DNA of 64,000 nucleotides from Diphasiastrum complanatum (taxonomy: Eukaryota > Streptophyta > Lycopodiopsida > Lycopodiales > Lycopodiaceae). The notes beneath the pieces were generated by a model, which had not been told where the DNA came from, made no database searches, and saw only the letters and a list, made by a program, of their open reading frames with translations. Positions 35,901 to 50,900 of the stretch are shown in pieces; the stretch's first letter is position 1; every line of letters begins with the position of its first letter. The position numbers and the translations under genes are program-made. The DNA lies in the NCBI GenBank assembly GCA_029204225.1, contig CM055098.1:9544746-9608745 (forward strand). The letters run 5' to 3'.

Positions 35901-38900
35901 CTCAAAACCCAAAGATACACTAAGCTATAAATCTTCCAAATGGGTTGATCTTCTCCAAATAAAAGTTCATCACCTTCATGTAATCCCAATTACATGAACC
36001 ATTGGGTGAATTAATTCTTTATTTCTAAGATCAAGTCCAAAAGCTAAAGAAAATTCATTTTTTTGATAGTCTAAATCCTATTCACGATTTCTTGTAGATA
36101 ATAGTGCTTCTTGGTACAAATATTCTTAGAATATCCAAATATTCTAAAAACAACAATTCAATCAACCAAAATATCTAGGAGATCCATTAAGTCTTAGACA
36201 ATTATAACTCAATCTAGAGTATTGCACTTAATAGCCCTATTTCTAGCATCTCATGCAAGAAATCAGCAATCCATCTGAATTTTAATAGATTTATTTGTGT
36301 CCTATAAATCTGGAGATCTAGATTGAACCTCGTACACAAGCACATGTATAGACTAAAATCTTTAGAAGAATACAATCCACTAAAATAAGCAAAACTCCAC
36401 ATAAGTAAAAACAATTTACTTAACGAGAAATGCCTGTGAGATCCATAGGTCTCAATAAAACACTGGAGTAAAGAGATTGAGACTTTCAAAACACTGATCT
36501 AAACTCAACTCAATCAATAGATTGCTAATAATAATTAAGTATGTGTTCATGATCCGTCAATCACGAATAGTTAGATTCTTATGATTCGTCAATCATAATT
36601 CACTGGAATCCAAAACCGTACTTAATCATTAAGGAATACTGGAATATATGTCCAACCTAAATTCCGCTGAATTCCAAAAATTCAGTTACCACTCTTGGAA
36701 CCATTATGATTCGGTATCCAATTGAGCTCTGTGTTATACAATCACTAATGAATTGAGTCTATTTCTCAACTGAGAATTTCTCGACTGAGAAATACTCACC
36801 CAAGAATTCCGTATATCCTATGCACACAATTTTTCCCTGCTGAATCCAAATGACTCATAAATCATGTGTCTTACAAGCAATAAACACAAAACAAACAGTT
36901 TTTGGTGAATTCTCCTCACATATTCTGTTTTACCAATCAACTTCCACAAGAGTAAACCAACTACTCAAGTTAATTGCCAATGATTCGGAAATCTCAAATA
37001 TCTAGGTGGAGATCTTAATTATACTAGTATAACAGGACATTTAGATCCTTATCCAAATCACTTTTTAAGTTAACAAGTAAATCTTCCATAACAAGATCTG
37101 TTAACTCTGCAAGTAATTGTCCATCACAATACTTGATCATATGTCTTTGTTTAGCGACTAGGTTAAGTGCACCAAATAACCCTAGTAACCAGGAATACAT
37201 AGTAGATCCATACAAGATTAAACGTGCACATATGAGAATAATCTCACTATGACCCAATACATATACATATGTCCTTTTCTTGCAGATTCCTCCAAAATCC
37301 GCATATGTTACTCACATATCTCACTGAGAATCTTGTAACTCAGCTACAAAAGAATTCTATTTCTCTTGAGTAAATAACATATCTTGAAAATCTCTGAGAC
37401 TGAGAAAACATTCTCTTTCACAAGTTTTGCCCCTGCGCAAGGATGACACGCACAAAGCGAGAAATGGTCCAATCTTTTTTTCTTATCACCAAATTACTCC
37501 CACTTAATCAACCTTTTCTTCCCTGATCTTAGTATCCACTAAGATTTGGTTGATTCAATATAGACATTCCATGATCAAACTTACTTCTATCCCTACCAAC
37601 TGGGATTAGTAACTTCTGATCTTACTCAGTATTACTTATCATGAATTCATATCTCAAACCACCTCTAGTTCCAGATTGTTCCAAACAATCCCTAGAGAAC
37701 TTCTCTTATCTAAAAACTGTGCATCTAATAGCTTCTCCAATGGAATCTTACCCCTCACTTCACCCCTCCTTTTGAAGAAATTATCTAATTTCTTGCAAAA
37801 GTTATCTGAAGAGATGACACATGAAAACATCTGAAAAGTCTATAATAAGTGCCTTCCAAAATGGATTCACTCTATTATACACAAGACTTTCCTTCCAAAC
37901 ATCTTCAATACGAGTGACAGTAACCATCAACCATCTGAGATCTACCTATATGCCTAAGAGATAATCTGGTTTAAAAGAAAATTGAAATAGAACTATCTTG
38001 GAACAACTCAAATTCCAAGCCTTAACCATATAAGTAGTAATTCACATGATGATGACAATCCTTTAGAAAAGAAAATAACTTTCACGCATAGAACCGGGGT
38101 CCTGGGAACCGTACCACGGTTCATGAACCGTGGTACGGTTCATCTAATTAATTAATTTGTATTTTCCCCCCAAAACCCCTCCCAAGTCATTTTTGGTCCT
38201 CATTTCACAAATTTTGTGGTAGAGATTGAGAGAGAGGTTGCTTTGGATCTTAGGCCATTGCTGCTCAAATTGATGAGAGAGAATAGGGCAGGGTAGAGAG
38301 AGACTGTAGCGGCCTCTATAGAGAGAAAATTAGGGTTTGGTTTTAGGTGTGTTTTTTTGGGTCAAAAAGCAGGTTTTTTAACATTTTCTCATGCAAATAG
38401 GTCCATTTTTTAAGGTTTAGGGATTTCGCATCATAGAGAGAGATTGGGACAATCTAGAGAGAACCTATACCAGCCTATCTAGAGAGATAAGATTAGGGTT
38501 TTCATTTCACTTTACTTTTTAGAGCAAAAAAGGCAGGTTTTTTGCATTATGGAGGGCCTTTTCTAGAGGTTTTAGTGTTTTTTGTCTATTTCTTTTGCTT
38601 GTTCTTAGCCATCTTAGGGTTCAGGGTTGGCATCCGCAGGTTCCATGCATTGCGTGGGAGCGCATATCCACTTATCCAGGTTCGGTTTTCTCTTACCGAA
38701 CGGTAACTCATTTGTCTTTTCTTGCACTCTTTCCGTACTTCTTGTTTCCTATACCATCTCACACCATGCCTGCTGGAGATATGCCTGAGCGATGGGGTGA
38801 GGCAGACCAAGACCCCGAGTTCGTTAGGTTTGACATTCAGTCTGGGACGCGTGGATGGACCTGTAGGTTTTGTCATGCTCGTTTTGTCAGCACTCTCACT

Positions 38901-41900
38901 AGGCTAAAAGGCCATCTCCTGGGTGCTGTCAAGGGTGATGGCAAACGAGCGTGTAGGCTCATTGACATATACGGAGCATGATTGACGTAGGCCGGTATGT
39001 CACTAGATCCTGATGTATATGCAGTAGTGTCATCCACCCCACGGGATCCACTAGCTCCTCGTCCACCACCACCACGTCCTCCTCAGCCTCCTGTTCCTGC
39101 TCCTCCCCTGCAGCCTAACGCACATCCACCACTCGTTCCTCAGCCCACTACACCACGTCCTACCGCACCACCACAGCCCACTGCACCACGTCCCGCCCCT
39201 CCTGCTGCATCTATTCCAGTGGGTGCATTTCCACAACGTCCTCCTGCAGTCACTCAGATGACTCGCCCAGTGCAGACATTCCGATTTCTTCGCTCCGAGT
39301 CGTTACAGATGGTCTCTCACAGGACACCCAGGACATACCATCCACTTCCCCCCCACATCAGGATGATTTGGATGCTGACGATGAGGATGGTGATGATAGA
39401 CAACATGGTGAGTCTGGAGCATGGTGAGGCTGGTTCTTCACCACCATCTCAGCAGCCCCAGCATCCCCCGCAACCGCAACATCCCTCTGTGCCACAACAT
39501 CCCCCTCAGCCACATCATCCCCCTCAGCCACCTCATGCCCAGTTTTCCCCTTAGCCTCGACACCCCCCTGCCTCTGACATAGCTCCTCATGCTCCTCGTA
39601 GGGGTGCTTACCACACTAGGGCATCCTCCAGTAGATCGTCTCGCACCTCCCAGTATAGACAGCAGTCCATGGGGGAGTCTTTCCAGCCCCATCTTGAGGC
39701 AGAGGCCTAGTAGGCTTTGGCAAACATGATCTATGAGCTGAACTTGCCATTTGCCATTGTTGACACGGAGCCCTTCAAGAGGGCTATAGCTGCAGTTGCT
39801 GCTGCAGGTCCACGCTTCAGGCCACCCGTGGCTGAGACTGTCCGTACCACCCACCTTACATCCAGGGTGGAGGAGCTCACACAGATGATGCCTCTTAGGA
39901 AGGCCTGGGAGAGTTATGGGTGCTCGATCATGTCTGATGGCTAGAGTGACACCCGCTGTCGGCCAGTGATCAACATACTGGTGTCTTGCTGCAGTCTTGC
40001 TGCATGGGAACTATGTTTTATCGGACCATTGATGCTAGTAGAGGTGGGATGGTCATTGACGGACAGTTTATGTTTGATATCATCAGTGTTATAGAGGAGG
40101 TTGGCCCTGCCAACATAGTGCAGGTTGTCACCGACAACGCAAGTAATTGCGTGCACATGTCTCACTTGCTACAACAGCAGTACCCTGCTATTGTATGAAC
40201 CCCTTGTGTTGCACATAGCATTGATCTTATATTGGGGGATATTGGCCGCTTGCCTTGGGTCCACAGGATAGCTGATATGGCCCTTGCCGTGGTGACATTT
40301 ATCACCGGAAGAGGCGTGCCCTTGCCCTTTTTAGCACCTTCAGTTCACTAGATCTGAAGAAACCAGCTCCCACACGTTTTGCATTCCTCCTGGTTGTCAT
40401 GCATAGGCTTATTAGGGTCAGACATCAGCTTAGACACATGGCCACTAGTGCTGCATTTAGGGAGCTACCTTTCTCCAGTAGGCCTGATGGTTTGAGATTT
40501 TTGAGAATTGTATTTGACGATGATTTTTGGCATGAGGCTGAGAGCAGTACATTTGTGATGAGTCCGTTCTACCATGTTCTACGGTTAGTTGACAGTGAGG
40601 GCAGCACTATGGGTCTTATTTATGAGTTCATGGACAGAATTGGACAGCTTTTATAGAAACATTTTTTCTCCGAGGATAGGTATGGCACTTGATGGTCATT
40701 TCAATCATTTGTTGTTTTGGAATCTACCTAGTGTAATTGAAATAAGTTTGCTGTCATCTTCGCATCTTCGGATCTATTTGGTGACATGTCTTTAACTATG
40801 GGTCATGATCAAGATACAGGTGCTGGCCAGGGGACAGGTATGGGCATGGGTGCTGATGAGGAGGATATGATGATGATTTGGGTATTCCTGCTCCCAGGTT
40901 GGAGACCATGGCTGAGGCAGAGCTTGAGGTAGACCTAGACTATGGCCTGGAGGATAATCGATTACAGAGATGATGGCAGGGATGTATGAGCCAGATCTAC
41001 CAGAGCAGGATGTGTATCGACTTGATCCACTAGCAGAGGATATACAGCATGAGAGAGAGATAGTGGATGCAGCACATGTTGGGGATGCTGACCACATGGC
41101 ACAAGATGCTTTTGCAGGGGATACAACAGAGGGTGGAGATGCTTGTGCCACAGTGGGAGGGATTGATGGTGTGCAGGATTCACAGGCCCCTGCAGATGTT
41201 CATGATGATGATCTAGATCGGACCCGTTGTGTTACCATGTCAGACCTCCTTCGGTATGGACAGGGTGAGGATGACTTTGATGATCTGGGGTGGCTCTCAC
41301 CACATGCACGTACTCAGCCACATCCAGCACCATCAGCTACTCCACATACGACTGCCACTCGTACGGCTCCTACTCATACAGCGCCCACACATACGGTACC
41401 TCCTGCTCAACCACTCACTCCGGTTGCTGCATCCGCTTATACAGCTGCTCTCCACATTGCACCACCGGCACCTGCACATCGCCTCCCTGGGCCACCTCGT
41501 CATGTTACACCAGCTTTTCCGATTGGTGTACAGCCTCGGTCTCATCGTACAGCAGCTGCACCATGGCCTACTCCTGCCATGCCAGAGGGTTCCACTCATA
41601 GACCCCTTCTTCGAGCAGATTACTATCCACGAGGAGCTATCCCTGCCCAGCTTGCAGTACAGCCGTATTCATACACTCCGCCTACATTTAGAGTGCCTAC
41701 ATCTCGCGCCACACCCATTCCTGCATCAGCGGTTCTCCTACATCTGCTTCCAGAGCACCAGCTCGGAGGCATCCAGGATCTGGTAGGGGGCCTTCCCAGA
41801 GAGGCAGAGGTTCTAGTCAGACATGCACGTAGACTGAGAGGGAGGCCGCCAGGCTCTGGCAGAGGTGCATCTTGCATCACTTTGTCAGGGTCACAGATTG

Positions 41901-44900
41901 AGGGAGAGGTATTACATGACTTCAGTCAGGTTGTGACAGAGGAGGCTAAGTCAGATGATTCTGATGATCCGGATGCCACAAGTCATCTTGAGGACATGTT
42001 GCAGATGTTGTCATGTTGTTCATTTATGTTCCATTCATATTGTGTTTTGTTGAGGTCAGACCCGTCACCCCAGCCGTATGTGGCGGGCTCTATATGATGA
42101 GATTATATACAGATTATCTCACTTGTTTTCCATGATGGATGGTTAATTGATGTGTACACTGTAATGAAATGGCTTACTATGATAGCCTCCCCCTCTCTCT
42201 TTTGGCTTTTTTGGACTTTTTTTTGGCTTTTTTTTGGGCTGTTTTTGGGGGTGGGTAGTTAAAAAAAAAAAGCCATTAATTAATTTATTGAATAAATGCT
42301 ATGGTCCTCCCCAAAAAAAAAACTAAACTCCCTAAGCAAATCTGCTTTTTTTTGGCATTTTTTTGGGCTATTTTTGGGGGTGGGAAACTAAAAAAAACTT
42401 AATCAATTAACTAATTGTACGGTTCACCACGGTTTTTCCCAAATTTTTTTGTGAACCGTACGGTTCTGAGAACCGTGGTAAATCGTCCACGGTTCATAAA
42501 TTCTATGCTTTCACGCTAGAAGGATCATATGAATTTAATTTGATGTCTAGTATTCGAGAAATTCAAAAGAAGTAAGGGTTCTATAAAAGGTGAGAAATAG
42601 CATTAAGGATTTTCTGATTTGTAAATTATGAGATATCCTATTGGGATCCAAATTAAACCTCAAAATTTCACAAAATACCCCAAACATTTAACCAATGGAT
42701 TTATCCGTTAGTATTACCATCATGTAATTACTAACCGCTGGTCTATAGATCACTCTCGCACCAAAAATTCCCTTTGGAATCACTGATGTCCCATACCATC
42801 AACTTTCCCTCCAAGAAGTCCTTTGCTTCTAGATCTGTTCACCAGAAAATCAAAAAGATTAACTGGCCATCCTATAACCAAATAATATAGGATCTGATCT
42901 TCAACCAATTCACGAGGATACTTCCAGTCATTTAATTCTCCCATGTTCCTTTAGCAATTTCTTGTAGATGAAAAATATCATCTAAAGAATACCACTAGGC
43001 ATTGACCCAGGTATGGACTACAAATGTCGTTCATATATTGTTGAAATAACCCAAGTGTATCCATTAACCAAAAGAAAACATTAAGAATTCAAGACAACTG
43101 AAGTAACACAATAATAGATGTCCAATATCTATATCCAAATTAGTACAAGGAATTTCATTCCATCAAGAAGATCTTTAACCGCCTTATCCGATATTCTTGA
43201 GATCTTAAAAATCCATCTGAATTTCCTATATCGCATAGGCACATATCTGTTCCACCAAATACTGGAGAACCCACAATTTTTTTCCCAAATGGATCACCAT
43301 AATCCATTTACAAAATGGTGATTTAACAAGAATCCACACATGGTTTTACCGTCACATTATACAACTCTTCTGGTTGGTACCAAGATTCCCAAATCCCTAC
43401 CAACTGAGAGTTCCAACTCTTGGAATAAGGCTCTATAATATAAATGTGATCCATGTGTCCATATTCTCACTTCTCGTATCACCATTTCACTTCAAAATTA
43501 GGGTCAACTCATGTTCCTATAGATATTTAATATGAATTCCAACTAACGAATTCAATAACCGACATTATGCAATTTACTCTCGGGGATTTTCAAAAATCCA
43601 AATTACATAATGCATTCACTATCCCCGATGTCCATTTCTTCCCCCCTTAGAATTTTCAGTCCCCCAAAAAATTCATTGACAGAGGTACATGAAATTTCCT
43701 TGGCAAAGCGCTAATGAAAAGTCGGGTTTCTTCTCCTTTCACTGGCTTTAGCATTACTCCGTTAAGGTCTGCCACTAATGATAGTGCATGAATAGAAAAT
43801 CCACAAAATTTTGGATTTTGGTACTTTTCTTATAGTATTCAACAATAATCCACTTTGTTAAATAAAGAAGCTCCCTCTATTCTACAGTCATGACTTACAT
43901 CATTAGTTTAAATGCATTTCAGCTTCAACGAGTATCTTGCCAAATGCTCTAGCTTGCCAATTGTTAATGATGAAAACAATTAAAATGCAACAGAGTGCTA
44001 TCTACTTAGCCCAAGATCCAGTTTTTTATTCAAAAACCAAGCATATACCTCTGAAGTTTCACTGGCCAATCGGTTGGGTACATAGGGCATGTTGCTGTCT
44101 CTGCCACCCATTGCGGTCCAGGGTCTGCTGCCTACCCCTCTCTGCTGCACAAAGGGCTCTCTCGGTCTAGCACGCCTGTTGGAGGCGATAGATGGGTGTG
44201 TCTTATTGTGGAGCATCACATGCTGGATTTCTGTCCCCCTCGTGATAAGATCTGCCTCTGTAGGTGGTGCATCAGCAGTTGATGACGACGATGCACGAGA
44301 GGGACCTGCTGCTGGCTTACAGCCATTTCCCAGAATAGGTTGTGGCTAAATATCTTCCATGCCTCATGCATGTAGTCCAAGCCTAGCATAGACTTGAACT
44401 AGGATCAAAATTTGGGATCCATTGCTTGCTGTTTTTTCATCTCTACATGCATGACAATTGCATGTCAAGATTTCATATCGCATGTTTCATTCCTAGTTGT
44501 GTTAGGCTCAAGTAGTCCTTGAAATCAACATTACTAGGGTCCTGGGCTCATTGTTTTAAGTTATTCTGAGCATCATCATTCTACAACAGCATAGACCTAA
44601 TAAATGCATGAATTTCACTATTGGCCTCTACATGGCATTTTAGCCTATATACAGAAAAACTCCCGTGATTGGCCCTGGACAAGCCATGCATTGTTCTTGC
44701 TGTCTCATTTGAGACACCATGAAAGGCGTTTGAATTGTATTGATGTAGACTTGCCAAATAACAAAGTCTTTGGAGGTCTGTTCCCCCTTCAGCTTCAGGC
44801 TGCAACAAATTGACATCCTGGAACATACAACTAGGTAATAGTGTGGCTGGCAAAGACTGTCTCCAATTAGCAGGACTAGATCTGGAAAATCAGATCCTAA

Positions 44901-47900
44901 TCATCGTCTAATTGGCCTCTAATCACAATTAGTGATGGCACCCTTCTAATAGAAAACAAATGCCTTTGATTTCATCAATTTCTAAGAAGTATTCAAGGAG
45001 AAAAATGGAATTTACAGATCTGAGGCAGCGCCCAATCAGCAATGATTACTGGGCTGTTCTGGCTCCAAACATGCAACCAATGATAGTAGAAGTAGTATGG
45101 CTGGTAGCGCCCTCCTCCTACAAGCAATTTGCACTTGATTCCACCAGAATTGGATGAGTAATGATGGAGATCCACCAGTAATTAAATCTGTCCCTGCAGC
45201 GAGTTCCTACACAAGGAAAATGAAGAATGGAGCAAGAAGACACAAAACACAATGAAGATGGAAGAAAGTTTCAGATCCCTCTCTCACCATCTCGTGGAGT
45301 GATTTCCTCTATGAAATAGACTTTGTGAATATACAATGGTTGGCATGCAAATGCCAAGTGTCTAATTCCTATGCATGCATTTGCATGCCACTTGCATGTC
45401 ACATGCATGCCACATCTAATGTTAATAGGTGGAAATCTAACTAGTACTCCCTCATGCACATGTGCATGGGGTTTACCAAACTCAAGTGGAGTCATAGGCA
45501 TCATCATGCAAGAAGGCCTTCACCACGAGTTTGGGACTTAGATCCTAAAAAAAATTTGCCTAAGTATTTGGGCCTTAAAAATTTGGACCCAATATGTGAC
45601 ATGTACTATTCATTTGACTAGGTTTATAAGTTCAACAAATGCCACGTGGCGTCCCCATGCAAAGGGGACCTTTACTTGTATATGTATGATTCTCTTTATA
45701 ATAAAGGTGCTTTTGCTTTGTGAGCTCTTTTCTTATGTGAGCTGCTCCGTCACTGTATCGCTTGTGAATGTTGGTTGTGATTCCGATGGATGGCAATTAG
45801 TCAATGATTGCGTCTCTGATATGTGCTCTCCACTAGATCTGAATTTCTGCATAGAATGTTAACTGTGTGATCATGATAAAGGCAATGGTAACGCCCGTTG
45901 ATCTCATAATAAACAGGACATATGAATATCAAGTGCTCCTCGGACTCCACTTGCCTAGTGTGCCTAGTTGGCAGATCTTGCTCTCGTGTGGAATACCTTG
46001 AAAATGGCCGGTCTCCACATACAACTGGTGTGAGGGAACTTGGAACTATCCCAATGTAAACTGGAGGCAATGTGAGAGGCCACTATCCAGGTATCGAGGT
46101 AACATTTGTACACTAGCAATTTCCAGCTCTAGGAAGCGGGAACGATAAAATTCTGGCTTGACCTTGAGAGGTCCCTGAGAGGTCATTTGTAAGTATGCTT
46201 GATGAATAACCCCTTTGTTGTACTAATGGGATCCCTCTAGTAATTCTGAAATATCCATGCCATATGTACGAAAGAGACGGGAGGCCTAGGAATACCATGA
46301 GAAGTGATGACCTTGACCATAGAGTTGTTGAGAAGAGAGGATAGCCATATGTGGATATTTGGTCAATTATCTGTGAGATTCAATTCTCAGTAATTGGTTA
46401 GAAGGCAGTTCCAAAGATATGCAGACCGGAGTTTACGGAGCAAAAAGCTCGGATCTTTCTATATAGGAAGGTGTTTTTGCTACTGTTAAAGGCTACAATA
46501 GGGCACTGGAGCAGCTAATTCATGTCTGCGAGAAGCTAAGCTAAGCCATGAATCTATGAAAGTATGGGTCTCAGTTCTCTTAGGTAGTCAAAACCACAGA
46601 TAGCGTTTGCTGCTGGAAAATTTGAGAACTCTATCAGTAGGACGCCAATTTTCATGCTGTGAAAAGCCAGAGGTGGGCGCCCTGGTGAGGAAGAAAGGTC
46701 ACCAGAGGGCCGGGCACAGCCGCTATCAAACTCTGGCAGTGGATCAAGTTTTTTATGGCAGCCATTCTCGTGAACAGCTAGGGTTTTCTAGAAGAGAACC
46801 AATTATCTTGGACTCTATGAGACTATTTTCGGATCTGTAAACAGCTGAGAATGGGCGCTTTGGTACTGCGAACTAGCTCACAGATGGCCATAGGCCTGTA
46901 GTGGTGTAACTGCAGATCAAAGACTTGGGTTTCTAAACCCTGGAGCAGCTGCCATAGTTGTGGAATGAAGAACAGATGATGAGGACCTGCGCGATGGTCG
47001 CGCACGGCCAGGAAGCATGGTTGCATAGTGTCTTTATGGGCATAGCTGACCAAAGAACGTGGTTGGACCCACAGATGAAAGAGCAACCATCGATTATGGT
47101 CGTGGGGAGATCAACGGATCACATGGTTTGAGTTGAGAATCTTTGGATGAAAAGCAACGGCGAAGATGTAGATGAAGAGGGCCAAAGGGGATTGAAGGGA
47201 AAAGAGGCCTTCGATTGCATTAAAAATCTTCATACTGAAGTGTAAGAATGGGTCCGACTGGCTAATTCCGGGTTGAAGGCCAATAACTCTTCAAAATGAA
47301 GAGATAGTTCATTTTTTGAATTATTTCGCTAAGTGACTTTCGCAAGGCCTATGTTTGGCTAGAAAGGGGCTTTTGGGGCCAAATAAAGGCCAAATTGGAG
47401 CCTGTAAAAGCCTGCATAGAGCCGACAGACAGAGCGACGACATCGTTAAGGGAGAAATGCATTTTGATGCGTTCTTGACACCATTCTATGGAATGGAAGT
47501 CGAGTAACCCAATGAGGTACGATTTTTGCTATTTGATGACCAGAGTGCCAAATTAAGCCAAATTGTTGGCTGTGAGTCTGCGTGACAGGTTTGGGAAAAG
47601 GCATTAGCCTATAGCCAAGATGCTCTGGAGAAGTTCCCAAGTGGTTTTGAGGAGCTTAATCACTGTATAGTGTGAGGGAGAGTGGAAAGGGCGGAATTAC
47701 ATTGGAGAAAGCTAGTAAATGCGATCAAGTTGCAATGAGGCCTCGTGAAACTTTTGATTGGCAAGAATTGAGAGAGGGAGACCAATCACAAGTGAGATCC
47801 AAGCATTATGCCATATTATGCCAGTGAATGTGGTCGAATGTCATGGGGCTTCTAGTTCAACTGAACGTACCAAGGTCACGCACGCTTGGAGCGACATCTC

Positions 47901-50900
47901 AAGGTGAGAAGTGTGGTGGAGCTCATGCTTGGGGTACTTTTTGGGTGAGTAAAAAGCATGAATGAGTGGTGGTTCGTAACTTGAGATTTGTCCAAATGAT
48001 GGAAATCATGTCTTTTGCTTTAGATCTACTTTAGTTGTCAGTTCATTTTAGGTCGACGTGCTACATCAGAATGCAAAGTGGGATTGCATGGTCTAGTATT
48101 GGAATGCAGAGGTCGTGTGGATGCAGCCAAGGAAGATCTCACATGTGAGCTAGACGGGATATCGACGCACACCATTGGTGAGAGACTTGGAGGTGATTTT
48201 GAAGTGAGCATCTGCTTGGGTATTCTCAGGAGGAAACATGTGGTGATTGTTTTGAGATTCCATTTGGACATGGATGGGGAGAACACAGGTAGAAGCACAT
48301 GTGGGATACGTGGACAGGATCGGTATGTAAGTTATTTCTCTTGAGTCTGATTGTGTGGCTCATTCATCTGTAAGATTTGGCTATTATAAGGAATTTGATG
48401 AAGCTAGATGTCAATGCAAAGCTACAGGTGGCATTCACTTTGTGGCAAACACGACTTTAGGTAAGCAACAAAGTTTTTCTGAAGGTTGCTAGAATGGCGT
48501 AGTCCCATGCTTCGAATGCAGGTCAGGAATGATCCGTGTGGACATCAGCTAGAGCTTGAATGCGAGATGGCAATATATTTGCCAAGAGGTGAATCAGACA
48601 TGCTGCCTACAACAATGAAAAAGATAAGATACCTTGGAAGCCAATTCTAGGATAAAGAATTGATGGTGTTGATGCATTATGGAGGCATTATGGTTGCTGA
48701 AGATCTAGTATAAATGGATGGATGGTGAATGGACCTACTTTAGTGGAACTATATCTTGCATTGGTACTAGAGATTAGTCTCTATGATCTACTGGAGGCAT
48801 ATTGTTGCAGTGACATGGACTTCATGGTGCGCACGGGATGTGTGCATGGTCGGGAATGCAACAGGAGTCAATACTTGGATTGACTTTGATGGAGTGCTAT
48901 CTACCATCAGGAGCATTGGTAAGCCATCTCTTTGAGGCTTTTATGCATTAGCTGTATTTGCAAGTGTGTAGGCTTGGCATTGGATGCTGGAACCTAGACG
49001 ATTTGTGATCCTTTGGTATGAGACTAAGGAAGCCTAATGGAAGTCATGTGAACCCATTTTATCTTAGTAAGATCATGGTCAATGAGACATAACTCTCAGG
49101 ATCTATGAGAGCAGATTCATAGATCATGTTACAGGATGTAACAGGAAGCAGCAAGCATGATATATGTGCTGCTATGGAGCCTAGAAATCCATGATCGGAA
49201 AGCCTTGATGGTGAGTTGGATGCTTTGGTAAGGGAGCCCACTTGACTTATAGGTCAAAGCTTGCTAGCTTGTTTTTTTTGTGAATAGTCCAACTTTGTGG
49301 ATGCTTGTCAAAGCGTGTAACCGACAGGAGAAAGCTCATGAGATGTAGGGAATTCATCAAAGTCTTGGGAAGACATGTATGCTTGGTGCATGAGGGATGA
49401 ATGGTAGCTTGGCAAGGCAAGGCAAAGTGGAATGGATGGTTTTGGACGACACACTTGAATAGGAATCTGGGAGGTACATGGTGCATCCGAGGACATCTCA
49501 GGGCAGATGCATAGAGCCATGGATGCATGGTTGCTGTAGCAGTGGATATTCACATGACAAAGGTGCTGGTACATAAGATTATCTTCTTCAGCAAGTAGTG
49601 ATCATCAGTTGGTGTGTTTTTCATTCGTGTTGGTTGCATGAATGTGATTGCACGTGACTTTGTCATGAGAGTCTTTTGTGACTAGACGTAGATCAGAGTT
49701 GGAGTTTGATTGGTTATGCATTTGCTATTGGAAAAACAAAGTAGTCATTTATATGCTCATTTTGACATGTCTACTAGCTGACTTTCTGGTGAGGATTGAT
49801 CTTAGTGGTAGTAAGATTTCCTCAGGTTGAGCCATAGTCGCTCATTTTTGTCAGCGTTATGAGTTTGTCTTGTAGGCGTTTGATAGGATGTCAGCTTAGT
49901 AAGATGGAGGATGATAATCTCATGGTGGCAGTGAGGTTTCCTTGGTGTGAGTCTTGTGTCTCACGTGGTCCGCTTATGTTTAAGTTGGATGGTGAACAAG
50001 TCAAGTTAAGAGTGTGGCAGACTCTTGTTGAGAGCATGGTGTTTGGCTAATACTTTGTGAATCAAGTGCTTTGACTGTGTACTTGAGTGTGAGTCGAGTA
50101 TAGGTAGTAGGAAAACTGCATATGATCTCTATGGACACTCCAGGACATTGCTACACATTTTTATTCTGATACTCTTATCACATTTGAGCTTAGATTTGAT
50201 CTGATTTATTTATGTATGCTTCAGATGTGATATTGTATTAAGTGTACAGTTAGTTTGATACTTAAATCACACTTGATCTTGAGGGAGTTAGAATTAATAA
50301 GCTCAACTGTGATTGTACTGTTAGTGTAGTTTATAATTGTTATGTACAGTTTCAGTTTGGTTGGCTCTAGTTAAGAAGCCAGCCCGGGGGCTTGTCCCGG
50401 GCCGATAACGGGAGTTTACCTGTATATAGGCTAAAATGCCATGTAGAGGCCAACAGTGAAATTCATGCATTTATTAGGTCTATGCCACCCCCATATGGGC
50501 AAAGGGGGGTTTACTTGTATATTTATCATTCTCTTTGTAATAAAGATGCTTTTGCTTTGTGAGCTCTTTGCTTATGTGAGCTCCTCTATCACTCTATCGC
50601 TTGTGAATGTTGGTTGTGATTCCGATGGATGGCAATTAGTCAATGATTGCATCATTTGATCTGTACTCTCCACTAGATCTGAATTTCCGCATAGAATGTT
50701 AATTGTGTGATCATGATAAAGGCAATGGTAACGCCCTTTGATCTCATAATAAGCAGGACATATGAATATCAAGTGCTCCTCGGACTCCACTTGCCTAGTG
50801 TGCCTAGTTGGCAGATCTTGCTCTCTTGTGGAATACCTTGAAAATGGCCGGTCTCCACAAACAACTGATGTGAGGGAACTTGGAACTATCCCAATGTAAA

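Larger units (their letters stand above)
38087..42507 (+). mobile_element. hAT DNA transposon with 8-bp target duplication
   Basis: A 4421-bp element flanked by a perfect 8-bp duplication CTTTCACG (38079-38086 and 42508-42515), the hAT hallmark. Ends CATAGAA and TTCTATG are inverted. Both subterminal regions are dense in ACCGT/ACGGT words, including a 36-bp perfect palindrome at 38106-38141 and a 14-bp one at 42453-42466. Inside lie a BED-type finger and a DUF659-type transposase, both on the plus strand and broken. The coding part is visibly richer in GC than its flanks. Confidence 0.9.

Noticed and set aside
40962-41880. Overlapping open frames on both strands inside the hAT element
   Set aside because: The GC-rich, low-complexity sequence keeps several frames open at once. 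Only the plus-strand 40970-42097 frame was listed, and with low confidence.
44065-44250. Host gene frames on both strands
   Set aside because: The plus frame is a copia RNase H scrap running into unrelated sequence; the minus frame is its shadow.
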